Assembly: GCA_018645325.1 (NCBI GenBank)
Contig: JABGOU010000022.1
Location: forward strand, 1 to 56,391
DNA from: Desulfobacula sp.
GTDB taxonomy: Bacteria; Desulfobacterota; Desulfobacteria; Desulfobacterales; Desulfobacteraceae
Reading direction: 5' to 3'
DNA length: 56,391 nucleotides
A program made the position numbers and the translations under genes. Below, piece by piece: positions 48,140-56,266 of the stretch (its first letter is position 1; each line of letters opens with the position of its first letter). The notes under the pieces are model-generated. The model did not search any database and was not told the DNA's origin. It saw nothing but the letters and a program-made list of their open reading frames with translations.

Positions 48140-48265
48140 GTGTTTGAACGAAAACTCACCCATCTACTGCGTTGCTGCAAAAGTTTGAAATCCTCATGTA
48201 CAGGAGTACACTCCGGTTTCAAACTTTCTTGCGCCTTGTATATGGGCAATTTTTCGCCCAAACAC
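48140..48265. repeat. Long imperfect palindromic element (second repeat type)
   Basis: 126 bp starting GTGTTTGAACGAAAA and ending TTTTTCGCCCAAACAC, with complementary blocks inward (CCCAT/ATGGG, then AAAGTTTGAAA at 48180-48190 with TTTCAAACTTT at 48217-48227, then GTAC around AGGA). No flanking direct repeat is seen. It sits between convergent trkH and the cyclic-nucleotide-fold gene, where it could terminate from both sides. Unrelated to the four GTAA elements. Confidence 0.75.
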
Positions 48266-48286
48266 GGGTTTCCGGTCAGGAACTAA

Positions 48287-48754
48287 TTATATGATTTCTG
48301 GATGGGCTGCCAAAGAATGTAAAAACTGACGTGTATGCATTTCCATTCTTGATTTAAAAATACCTACCACTTTCAGCATTAAGGTGTGGCCTATTTCAAA
48401 ATCTTCTTCAAATAATTGGCGCATCTGCTCACCTGAAATAGTAATAATTAAACTTGTCTCAGCACAGACTGCTGTAAATGTGCCGGATGATTCGCCCATT
48501 AAGGCGGAAACCCCAAATGTCCTGCCCGGTGATACTTCATCTAAAGTCAGAGATTCTCCTGAGGTTGATCTGCAGTTTAAAAAAACTTTTCCGGATAACA
48601 GCATATATAATAGGGTTTGTCCCTGATTTTGGCGAAACAGAATGCTTTCTTCATCAAATGTTTCAATTTGTGCAATAGCACCAATTCTTTCCAGTATGGG
48701 ATCCGGTAAATCTTTGAGAAAAACTATTTTTTTTAAATTCTCTTTTTCAACCAT
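48287..48754 (-). CDS. Cyclic nucleotide-binding-fold protein without DNA-binding domain (1)
   Basis: 155 residues from the ATG at 48754, chosen because it aligns with the start of the paralogue at 48950-49456; a GTG at 48784 is also in frame. One cNMP-binding beta-roll (FLKDLPDPILERIG to MRQLFEEDF) and a C-terminal helix, no helix-turn-helix. The phosphate-binding cassette reads FGVSALMGESSGTFTAV, so the usual Glu and Arg that hold cAMP are absent. Element D separates it from its paralogue. Confidence 0.85.
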   Translation of the reverse strand: MVEKENLKKIVFLKDLPDPILERIGAIAQIETFDEESILFRQNQGQTLLYMLLSGKVFLNCRSTSGESLTLDEVSPGRTFGVSALMGESSGTFTAVCAETSLIITISGEQMRQLFEEDFEIGHTLMLKVVGIFKSRMEMHTRQFLHSLAAHPEII

Positions 48755-48806
48755 TCTTATGGGCCCTCTCTTATGACTCCTCACTAAAAATATAGTAAAA
48801 TCATCC

Positions 48807-48940
48807 GTAATTGTTCAGCCCGTTAAAAAAATCATCCCCAAAGCCCTGTCTGATGGATATTTGCAGGAGGTTAAGCGAATAGCCTCGAAACAAATATCCA
48901 TCAGACAGGGCGGGTTCAATCGTAAGAGCTGAATAATTAC
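48807..48940 (+). mobile_element. Miniature inverted-repeat element, copy D
   Basis: 134 bp. GTAATTGTTCAGC (48807-48819) and GCTGAATAATTAC (48928-48940), flanked by AATCATCC (48799-48806) and GATCATCC (48941-48948), 7/8 identical. Perfect 21-bp hairpin 48843-48863 / 48891-48911. Nearly identical to copy A. It lies between the two cyclic-nucleotide-fold genes, ending ten bases before the stop codon of the second. Confidence 0.88.
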
Positions 48941-48949
48941 GATCATCCT

Positions 48950-49456
48950 TTATATCACCAGGGTAAGGTTCTCAATATCATTAATATTTTGTTTTAATTC
49001 CGGATTTTCATCCAAGGTTTTCATGATCATCTGTGCCCGCATATCCATTCTCTTTTTATATTTTTTTGCAACCCCGAGCATCATATGAAAAGCAAATTCA
49101 TAATTTTCTTTAAAAATCTGTTTCATCCGCTCGCCTGAAAGGGTAATCACTTCGCTGGGTTCCTGGCAAACTGCATTGTAGGCTGCAGTCGAGCCATTAA
49201 TTAGTGCAGAGGTTCCAAAAGAAGACCCTGACTGAATATTATCCAGAATAATATCAATCATAGGTGTAAGTTCCCTTTTAACTGCTACCTGGCCCATAAT
49301 TAACATGAAAAACGTATCAACCGGTTCATTAACACAAATTAATTGTGTATCAGTACCGAAAATACTCAGCTGGGCTTCATTGCCAATTATTTCGAGCAGA
49401 TGATCTGGAAAATCCTTTAACAGATTAATACGTTTTAAATCTTCTATTTTAACCAT
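48950..49456 (-). CDS. Cyclic nucleotide-binding-fold protein without DNA-binding domain (2)
   Basis: 168 residues, clearly related to the neighbouring 48287-48754 protein (MVKIEDLKRINLLKDFPDHL against MVEKENLKKIVFLKDLPDPI). cNMP-type beta-roll, cassette FGTSALINGSTAAYNAV, again without the ligand Glu and Arg, and no helix-turn-helix. It starts 14 bases after the antiporter subunit gene, so it belongs to the end of that operon. Confidence 0.87.
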   Translation of the reverse strand: MVKIEDLKRINLLKDFPDHLLEIIGNEAQLSIFGTDTQLICVNEPVDTFFMLIMGQVAVKRELTPMIDIILDNIQSGSSFGTSALINGSTAAYNAVCQEPSEVITLSGERMKQIFKENYEFAFHMMLGVAKKYKKRMDMRAQMIMKTLDENPELKQNINDIENLTLVI

Positions 49457-49470
49457 GTAACGCCTCGTTG

Positions 49471-51243
49471 CTATGTTAATATAAATACCAAAAGAATAAA
49501 GGATATGGCAACGGCTGCACCAATACCTATGGGCAGAGTCCCTTGAAGGATATCGTTGTACAATCTGTTTTTCTTTATTTCCAGACGCTTATCCCTGTAA
49601 CCCAGAACCAGCCATATATTGACGGATACAAACAAGGCTAAATTTGCAGCAGCACGATTAAAAAAAGAGGCAAAACCCTTTACAAAGGTCATTAAACTAC
49701 TCTCAGATACCCTGTTTATTGCATTTAGTCCATGATCCAAAACCATATAAGCACCACGGCCTATCTTCCTGTAGGTCCAGTCAACATCAAGGTTAATGGA
49801 TTTAATTTCCGGGGGATAATATCCGGAAAGAATCAAAAGAGCAAAAGCCAGGGCACCAAACATTAAAAGCTGGAGCTGACCCACAACATGTGCTCCGGTA
49901 TAAGGTATATAATCAACTATAAAGGGTAAAAGATTATATAGTGGCCCAGGAAATACCCCTATGAAGATACAGGCAAATGCCGCAATACCCATTGCTAATG
50001 TCATATTCCATGAAGGATCTTTGGCCCTGATGCCGGAATCATGTCCAAAAAAAGTAAAAAAAGGCACTTTAATACCTGCATGGTGAAAAACACCTGCCGA
50101 GGCAAATTGCAAAATCAGGTAGACCAGAACCATTTTTTCATTGACTGTTGCTGTGACGATCATAGATTTTGAAACAAACCCTGAAAATAATGGGAATGCA
50201 GATATGGATGCTGCACCGACAATACAGAACAAACAGGTTAAGGGCATTGTTTTATAAAGCCCCCCTATTTCCGTGCACTTGATTTTACCTGTCATCTGCA
50301 GAACCGATCCTGCCGCCATGAAAAGCAGGCCTTTATAAAGGATATGGCAGAATGCATGGGCAACAGCACCATTTAAGGCAAGTTGGGTCCCAATACCGAT
50401 CCCCACGAGCATAAACCCAATCTGGTTCAAGAGGCTATAAGCCAGCACCCTTCTGATATCATTTTCTAACACAGCATAAAATATAGGTACAAATACCATA
50501 AATGCCCCGATCCAGATAAGCAAATCTGCTCCAGGGAATGTCCTTATCAAAAGATATACTGCAGATTTTGTTGTAAAAGCACTTAAAAAAACCGTGCTGG
50601 TGGGAGTTCCCATGGGGTATGCATCGGGCAGCCATGCATGAAGCGGAATAGCAGCGGCATTCAGGGCGATACCGATAAAAATAAGATAAGACTCTATTCC
50701 TGAAAGACCGATATAATCAAAGGCAATTGTCTCTGTTTTCTGGATGTAAAGAACAATCCCGGCCAAAAGAAAAAGACCACCGATCAAATGTACCAGGATA
50801 TACCGCAAACCTGCTTGTCTTGATGCCCGGGTTCTTGATGCGATTATCAAGAATGTGGAACTGACTGCCATTACTTCCCAGAAAAGATACAGGGACAGAA
50901 AATCTCCTGCCAGAACAACACCTAAAGTAGCACCGGCATAAATAATTGCCGCAACATGCTGAAGGTCATCTTTTACTTTCAGTGCAAACAAGACACCAAG
51001 AAACGTCATTATTGTAAAGATATAGCCAAAGATTATTGAAAGCTTGTCAATTCTTCCCAAAATAAGGTTGTAGCCCCAAAACTCAAATGTCCAGATATTC
51101 CCCTGTGGAATATTCATCAGGACATAAAAAGCGGCCACTGGAATTAACAGCATATAAATGGATTTGGTCTTTCCTTTTAAAAAAGGAATAAGAAAAGAAC
51201 CCAAAATAAATATTATTGCAGGAGGAACCATATTACTTGTCAT
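49471..51243 (-). CDS. Antiporter-type membrane subunit (NuoN/MrpD-like, 590 residues)
   Basis: About 15-16 membrane helices. Core signature IPLHAWLPDAYPMGTPTSTV and RRVLAYSLLNQIGFM of the proton-antiporter family. Longer than typical MrpD (about 490) by a C-terminal extension that includes a final membrane helix. Its start overlaps the 81-residue small membrane protein by 11 bases. Confidence 0.9.
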   Translation of the reverse strand: MTSNMVPPAIIFILGSFLIPFLKGKTKSIYMLLIPVAAFYVLMNIPQGNIWTFEFWGYNLILGRIDKLSIIFGYIFTIMTFLGVLFALKVKDDLQHVAAIIYAGATLGVVLAGDFLSLYLFWEVMAVSSTFLIIASRTRASRQAGLRYILVHLIGGLFLLAGIVLYIQKTETIAFDYIGLSGIESYLIFIGIALNAAAIPLHAWLPDAYPMGTPTSTVFLSAFTTKSAVYLLIRTFPGADLLIWIGAFMVFVPIFYAVLENDIRRVLAYSLLNQIGFMLVGIGIGTQLALNGAVAHAFCHILYKGLLFMAAGSVLQMTGKIKCTEIGGLYKTMPLTCLFCIVGAASISAFPLFSGFVSKSMIVTATVNEKMVLVYLILQFASAGVFHHAGIKVPFFTFFGHDSGIRAKDPSWNMTLAMGIAAFACIFIGVFPGPLYNLLPFIVDYIPYTGAHVVGQLQLLMFGALAFALLILSGYYPPEIKSINLDVDWTYRKIGRGAYMVLDHGLNAINRVSESSLMTFVKGFASFFNRAAANLALFVSVNIWLVLGYRDKRLEIKKNRLYNDILQGTLPIGIGAAVAISFILLVFILT

Positions 51244-51478
51244 AGTAATTCTCTTTTTTCATAACAATTAATCTTAAAATTTTGGCAAGGAAAATAAGCA
51301 TAACACATGAAAAAAAACCATAAACAGCAGAAAACCCTTTAACATGTTCAAAAGAGAATGCCGGATGTGGAACAATAAAAAATTCTGCTATAAATAAAAT
51401 TACCAGAGAACAATAAAAAATAATCAATAGTTTTTTAACGTTTTTTGGATTATCAAAAATTGAAAGTTCTTTTTTCAT
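51233..51478 (-). CDS. Small two-helix membrane protein of the antiporter operon
   Basis: 81 residues, membrane helices about 16-35 and 47-69, ending with the charged tail VMKKENYYDK. The segment HPAFSFEHVKGFSAVYGF between the helices looks conserved from memory of similar clusters in related bacteria; no function is known. Overlap with the next gene suggests it is translated as part of the complex. Confidence 0.75.
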   Translation of the reverse strand: MKKELSIFDNPKNVKKLLIIFYCSLVILFIAEFFIVPHPAFSFEHVKGFSAVYGFFSCVMLIFLAKILRLIVMKKENYYDK

Positions 51479-51567
51479 TATTGCATCCTAATTTTAAAAA
51501 TAAAGTATAAAAATAAAGTATAAAAATAAACTTTTCCCAAAAGACAGATTGGCCGGGGTAAAACCCT

Positions 51568-51720
51568 TTAGTGGCCTGAACCGCCACCATATGAAAAGGC
51601 AAATATCAAATAGATCATAGAAACCGCAATAGCAAAATAAAAAGCGGCTCTATATCCGGGTACGGGTTCATGCCCAATCATTTCCCAATCTTCTTTTTCA
51701 TTTTCATCTTTGTTATTCAT
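51568..51720 (-). CDS. 50-residue single-helix membrane protein
   Basis: ATG at 51720 with AAAGG eight bases upstream, stop at 51568. The charged start MNNKDENEKEDWEM is followed by IGHEPVPGYRAAF, one membrane helix (about 27-44) and a Gly-rich tail SYGGGSGH. It fills an otherwise empty 290-bp gap in the antiporter operon. Clean start, RBS and membrane topology support a real gene; the family is not recognised. Confidence 0.7.
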   Translation of the reverse strand: MNNKDENEKEDWEMIGHEPVPGYRAAFYFAIAVSMIYLIFAFSYGGGSGH

Positions 51721-51768
51721 ATTTCCAACCTTTAAAATTTTTGAATCAAATACCCAAACCCACCTTTA

Positions 51769-53244
51769 TCAGATTGACAAACCGATTTTTATCAAATTAA
51801 CAAACATTGTTGGATAAAAGAATAAAACAACTGAAATGATTGCTGTTATGATCAAAGGGATGACAAGGCACAGGTTTGCTTCCTGGATTTTTACAGGAGT
51901 TTTGTTATCCTCTTCTTCACTTTTTCCAAAAAATGCTTTAAATACAATGGGCAGAAAATAGAATGCATTTAAAAATGATGACACCAAAAGGACCAGCATA
52001 AAGATTGTCTGCTGTGCTTCAAGGGTGCCTAAAATCAAATTCCATTTACTGTAAAATCCACCGGTTGGAGGAAGCCCGATCACGCCTAAAGCCCCAACAA
52101 AGAATGCAGCAAATGTAAAGGGCATTTTTTTACCGAGCCCCTGCATCTGACTGATATATTTCTTGCCCGTTGCCACAAAAATCGCCCCGGCACAGAAAAA
52201 CAGGGTGATTTTTCCAAAGGCATGCATGGCAATGTGTATGACCCCGCCTGTAAGTCCCTGGGGAGACAATAGTGCCACGCCAAAAATGATATAGGACAAT
52301 TGGCTGATGGTGGAATAGGCAAGTCTTCTTTTTAATTCATCCTGGGAAAGTGCAATACAGGATGAAACGAGAATGGTGACTGATGCAATGCTCATCACCA
52401 CAACCCCCAGATTAAAGTCTGCTAAAAGATCCACACCGAAAATGCCTGTTATAACTCTGACAATGGAAAATACGCCAACCTTTACAACGGCAACAGCATG
52501 CAAAAGAGCACTGACAGGAGTTGGTGCAACCATTGCAGCCGGGAGCCAGGTATGAAACGGCATAATTCCTGCTTTTGCAAACCCGAATACAAACATCAGG
52601 AGCAATACTAAGGCTGCAGGTTTTGACAATTGACCGGTAAAAATACCGGCTGTGGAAAATTCTAATGTTCCTGTGACATGATAGCAATAGATCATGGCGG
52701 GCAAAACCAGTGCGATGGATGTGCCTAAAATAAAGGTTAAATATCTTCGCCCGGAAATTCTTGAAGTTGCATCCTGATGATGGGTAACAAGAGGATATGT
52801 AGCCAAAGATAAGATTTCATAAAAAAGGTAAAGTGTCAGCAGATTGGCGGAAAAAGCCGCACCAATGGTAGCTGAAATAGCCAGTGCAAAAAAAGAGACA
52901 AATCGGGTCTGTCCATGTTCATTAAGCCCTCTCATATATCCTATGGAATAAATGGATGTCACTATATAGAGACTTGCCGCCACAATTGCAAACAGCATAC
53001 CAAGTCCGTCCACTCTGAAGGCAATGGCTGCTCCTGGTGCAATTTCAAATAATGTCAGGACAATCTGTTTTCCCCCAAGTATGACGGGAAGCATGGAAAG
53101 GACAAGAACAAGCTTAATGGCCCCTGCAACAAAGATCCATGATTCCCTTACATTGGGTTTACCAGAAGAAGAGACCAGCACCGGAATGACAAAAAGAGAG
53201 ACCAAAACTGCCAAAAGAGGTTTAATTGAGATAATGGTTTCCAT
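51769..53244 (-). CDS. Antiporter-type membrane subunit (MrpA/NuoL-like core, 491 residues)
   Basis: About 14 membrane helices. The core reads MPFHTWLPAAMVAPTPVSAL followed by a VVKVGVF helix, with the AMVAPTPVSA variant common in MrpA/NuoL-type proteins, then KRRLAYSTISQLSY. It likely carries one proton pathway. Between the MrpD-like gene and the 50-residue gene. Confidence 0.9.
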   Translation of the reverse strand: METIISIKPLLAVLVSLFVIPVLVSSSGKPNVRESWIFVAGAIKLVLVLSMLPVILGGKQIVLTLFEIAPGAAIAFRVDGLGMLFAIVAASLYIVTSIYSIGYMRGLNEHGQTRFVSFFALAISATIGAAFSANLLTLYLFYEILSLATYPLVTHHQDATSRISGRRYLTFILGTSIALVLPAMIYCYHVTGTLEFSTAGIFTGQLSKPAALVLLLMFVFGFAKAGIMPFHTWLPAAMVAPTPVSALLHAVAVVKVGVFSIVRVITGIFGVDLLADFNLGVVVMSIASVTILVSSCIALSQDELKRRLAYSTISQLSYIIFGVALLSPQGLTGGVIHIAMHAFGKITLFFCAGAIFVATGKKYISQMQGLGKKMPFTFAAFFVGALGVIGLPPTGGFYSKWNLILGTLEAQQTIFMLVLLVSSFLNAFYFLPIVFKAFFGKSEEEDNKTPVKIQEANLCLVIPLIITAIISVVLFFYPTMFVNLIKIGLSI

Positions 53245-53283
53245 TTATTGGTTTACCTTATTTTTTATAATCATATTTCATCT

Positions 53284-54768
53284 TCACTGTAGAAAAGGAA
53301 GAATGATGGTATTTACAATTGTTCCTGAATAAAGGCCCGCAACAACCAAGGAAATGCTGACAAGCCCGGATACAATCAGCATGGATAATGGTGCTTCCTC
53401 AATTGCCACGTGTGAAGAAGAGTCCTCATGTCCATGGCCTTCTGGCATGGGCTCAAAAAAACAGATTTCAAAAACCTTAAAAAACAAAACCGCACAGATC
53501 AGACTTGAAATAACAAGGGCAGCTGCAAAATGATAGGCCCCTGCCTCAAATGCTCCCAGGATCAAATACCATTTGCTGAAAAAACCGCAGGTGGGAGGCA
53601 CCCCGATAATACTGAAAGCTGCCAGAACAAATCCTGCCATGGTCCAGGGCATTTTGCCAAACAGACCCTTAAGATCAATAAAATCAACACGTTTAAGTTT
53701 ATAGACCATACTCCCCACTGCAAGAAAAAGGGCAAAAGTCATCAAAGCATCATTTAAAATGTGTAAAATAGCACCGGTCATGCCAAGCTGATTACCCATC
53801 CATGCTCCGCCCACCATATACCCGATTTCACACACAATAATATAAGCCAGCATTTTTTTCAGGTTCTTCTGGGCAAGCGCCATCACGGCTCCTGCAATGA
53901 TGGCAAAAGTTGCAAGCCAGACAACGGCTTCAGATAAATTCAGGGTTTCAAAGATATAATCAAGTCCAAACACTGTGATCATCAACCTTATCATCACGTA
54001 GACCATGACCTTAGTCATTAAAGGGGCAACGATCCTTGCAAATGCCACTGGTGAATATGAATAGGCATTGGGTAACCAGACATGCATTGGAAATAGGGCC
54101 ATTTTTATCCAGATGCCTAACATGCATAGAATAAACGCCACAAGTATAGTGGATGATCCATGAAGTCCTGACAGAATATTTGCCACATCAACCATGTTCA
54201 GCGAACCGGTTTTAAGGTAAAGATACCCCACACCTAAGAGATAAAAACTGGCACCAATAACACCAATAAAAATATAATTCAGGCTTGCCAATGGTCCTCT
54301 GTCCCTGTCCCCAAGAGCTACCATGGTATAACTGGTCAAAGAGGTAATTTCGATAAGTACATAGAGGTTAAACAGGTCGCCTGTGGCAGTAACGCCTAAA
54401 AGCCCAGTCACAAACAAAAGATAAATAGCATAAAATGATCCAGCCCTGTCGCTTGTTTCCTGCTCAACGCTTTTATAACTTGCAATCAGATTAAAAAAGG
54501 CAATACTTGCAACAATCAACAGGACCATGGCATTTAACAGATCAATTGTGTATTCAATACCCATGGGCGGAGCCCAGCCGGCCATTCGGTAATTAATGGT
54601 ACCCGAGGTGATAACCTGCATCAATACTTTAAATGCAGCAAACATTGAAACAGCAAGGCCAATTAAAGCAATTGGGTATGACAACCGTTCCTCTGTCCAG
54701 GCTGCAATCCCGGCTAAAAGAGCGGCTAAAAGAGGTGTAATAACTATGAGTGCTGGGTAATTATCCAT
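53284..54768 (-). CDS. Cation:proton antiporter subunit D (MnhD/MrpD-like)
   Basis: 494 residues, about 14 helices, with the MrpD-type LFPMHVWLPNAYSYSPVAFA and KKMLAYIIVCEIGYM. Length and position straight after MnhC match mrpD. The stretch GHGHEDSSSH near residue 450 is a hydrophilic loop rich in His. Three bases separate it from mnhC. Confidence 0.93.
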   Translation of the reverse strand: MDNYPALIVITPLLAALLAGIAAWTEERLSYPIALIGLAVSMFAAFKVLMQVITSGTINYRMAGWAPPMGIEYTIDLLNAMVLLIVASIAFFNLIASYKSVEQETSDRAGSFYAIYLLFVTGLLGVTATGDLFNLYVLIEITSLTSYTMVALGDRDRGPLASLNYIFIGVIGASFYLLGVGYLYLKTGSLNMVDVANILSGLHGSSTILVAFILCMLGIWIKMALFPMHVWLPNAYSYSPVAFARIVAPLMTKVMVYVMIRLMITVFGLDYIFETLNLSEAVVWLATFAIIAGAVMALAQKNLKKMLAYIIVCEIGYMVGGAWMGNQLGMTGAILHILNDALMTFALFLAVGSMVYKLKRVDFIDLKGLFGKMPWTMAGFVLAAFSIIGVPPTCGFFSKWYLILGAFEAGAYHFAAALVISSLICAVLFFKVFEICFFEPMPEGHGHEDSSSHVAIEEAPLSMLIVSGLVSISLVVAGLYSGTIVNTIILPFLQ

Positions 54769-54771
54769 ATT

Positions 54772-55188
54772 TTATTTTTCCGGCCCGATATCAACTAGGC
54801 GCATCCTGAGTTCATCTTCTTCCAGGGTCTGATACCGCTGGTATACTCTTACAGCTAATGCCATTGCAACGCCAAAAGTTGCAACAGAAACAACAATGGC
54901 GGTGAGCATTAAAACATGGGGCAAAGGATTTATATAATCAACTGCATGGATAACAGCAGCGTGGGTATCATTTCCTCCATGGGCATTTTGAATGATGGGA
55001 ATTGTGGCATCACGCTTGTAACCAATGGAGACGTAAAAAAGTATAATTGCGGTTTGAAAAATGTTCATTCCCACCAGTTTTTTTATCAAATTGTTTTTTG
55101 CAATCATGGCATAAAGGCCGATCATCATTAAGATCACATACAGCCAATAGTTATATTTTGCCACGATCAAGGTTAACAGATCAGTCAT
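54772..55188 (-). CDS. mnhC: Cation:proton antiporter subunit C (MnhC/MrpC, NuoK-like)
   Basis: 138 residues, three membrane helices. Signature NPLPHVLMLTAIVVSVATFG is diagnostic for MrpC. The C-terminal tail is charged. Between the MbhE-MnhB fusion gene and the MnhD-like gene. Confidence 0.95.
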   Translation of the reverse strand: MTDLLTLIVAKYNYWLYVILMMIGLYAMIAKNNLIKKLVGMNIFQTAIILFYVSIGYKRDATIPIIQNAHGGNDTHAAVIHAVDYINPLPHVLMLTAIVVSVATFGVAMALAVRVYQRYQTLEEDELRMRLVDIGPEK

Positions 55189-55197
55189 AAAGTAGCC

Positions 55198-56022
55198 TTA
55201 TAGTCCTTCCTCGTGCCTGCCTTCAGAGACAATATTAATATAAATGATGACCATTACCGCCGTCACAGCGATTCCCACGCCAATCTCCACTCCAAGCATG
55301 CCCAATGCGCGTATATGATGTGGGTCACCAGGTACCAGAGGTGCCAGTTTTGAATAGTCTAAAAAATTGCCTCCCATGGGCATGCAGATGGCTGCAATCC
55401 CGACATAGATTAACACCCCTATGGCTGCAAAAATTCCAAGAATTTTTTCCTTAACTCTCTTTACAAGAACTTTCAGGTCATAAGAAATAGCTAAAAGAAT
55501 CAAGCTGGACCCAAATATGACCCCACCCTGAAAACCACCACCCGGGGAAAAATCTCCATGGGCCACAACATAAAGAGCATAAATCTGGATAAATGGGATT
55601 AAAATCCTGCATATAGTCTTGATAATCAGATCTGACGGTACCCAGTCCTTATCCATATGTTCAAATTCTTTTCCTGTCTTTAGAACTTTTTTGCTGTCTT
55701 TTACATGAAGGATAACTCCGGTAGGAGTATGCCGATAAAAGCGTTCTTTTTTCTCTTTAAAATCCCTTAACAAAAGAAAACATGCCAGGCCTGCGCAAAA
55801 AACAACTGCTGTTTCAAACATAGTGTCAAACCCGCGATAATCAGCAAGAACTGCTGTTACAAGGTTTGGAACCTGGGTCTGTTCAACCGCTTTTTCAATA
55901 TAATCATTTGAAAGGTGAATAGATGCCGGGGAATGAGGATCACCCCAGCCAGGAAATTCACCTGTTCCATATAACAATAAAGCCCCGGTCAGGCAAACAA
56001 TAATAAACCCTAAAAATTTCAA
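55198..56022 (-). CDS. MbhE-MnhB fusion subunit
   Basis: 274 residues. The N-terminal part (about 1-100) resembles MbhE of membrane-bound hydrogenase/Mrp complexes (VLADYRGFDTMFETAVVF). The C-terminal part (about 128-270) is MnhB/MrpB (HGDFSPGGGFQGGVIFGSS). The two are usually separate polypeptides or fused to MrpA. It overlaps the DUF4040 gene by four bases. Confidence 0.92.
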   Translation of the reverse strand: MKFLGFIIVCLTGALLLYGTGEFPGWGDPHSPASIHLSNDYIEKAVEQTQVPNLVTAVLADYRGFDTMFETAVVFCAGLACFLLLRDFKEKKERFYRHTPTGVILHVKDSKKVLKTGKEFEHMDKDWVPSDLIIKTICRILIPFIQIYALYVVAHGDFSPGGGFQGGVIFGSSLILLAISYDLKVLVKRVKEKILGIFAAIGVLIYVGIAAICMPMGGNFLDYSKLAPLVPGDPHHIRALGMLGVEIGVGIAVTAVMVIIYINIVSEGRHEEGL

Positions 56023-56264
56023 TCCTTTGTCCTCCTGCTGGTCCTGAAAACTGCTGCAACAAAAAACACAGTACTGACTCCTGCTCCAACCGATGCTTCG
56101 GTAAAGGCGACATCAACAGCCCCCATTACTGCCCAGAGCAGGCACATCATAAATGAATAGGCACCAAATAAAATAGCTGTTCCAAGCAGATCTTTAACAG
56201 AGATGGCAGCAATAGCGCAAAAAATGACAAAGGTTAACACAATCAAATCAATAAGCCAGTGCAT
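56019..56264 (-). CDS. DUF4040 / MbhD-like antiporter subunit
   Basis: 81 residues with three membrane helices, matching the DUF4040 domain found in MrpA C-termini and MbhD (VDVAFTEASVGAGVSTVFF). Two bases separate its ATG from the mnhG stop. Confidence 0.9.
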   Translation of the reverse strand: MHWLIDLIVLTFVIFCAIAAISVKDLLGTAILFGAYSFMMCLLWAVMGAVDVAFTEASVGAGVSTVFFVAAVFRTSRRTKD

Positions 56265-56266
56265 GA

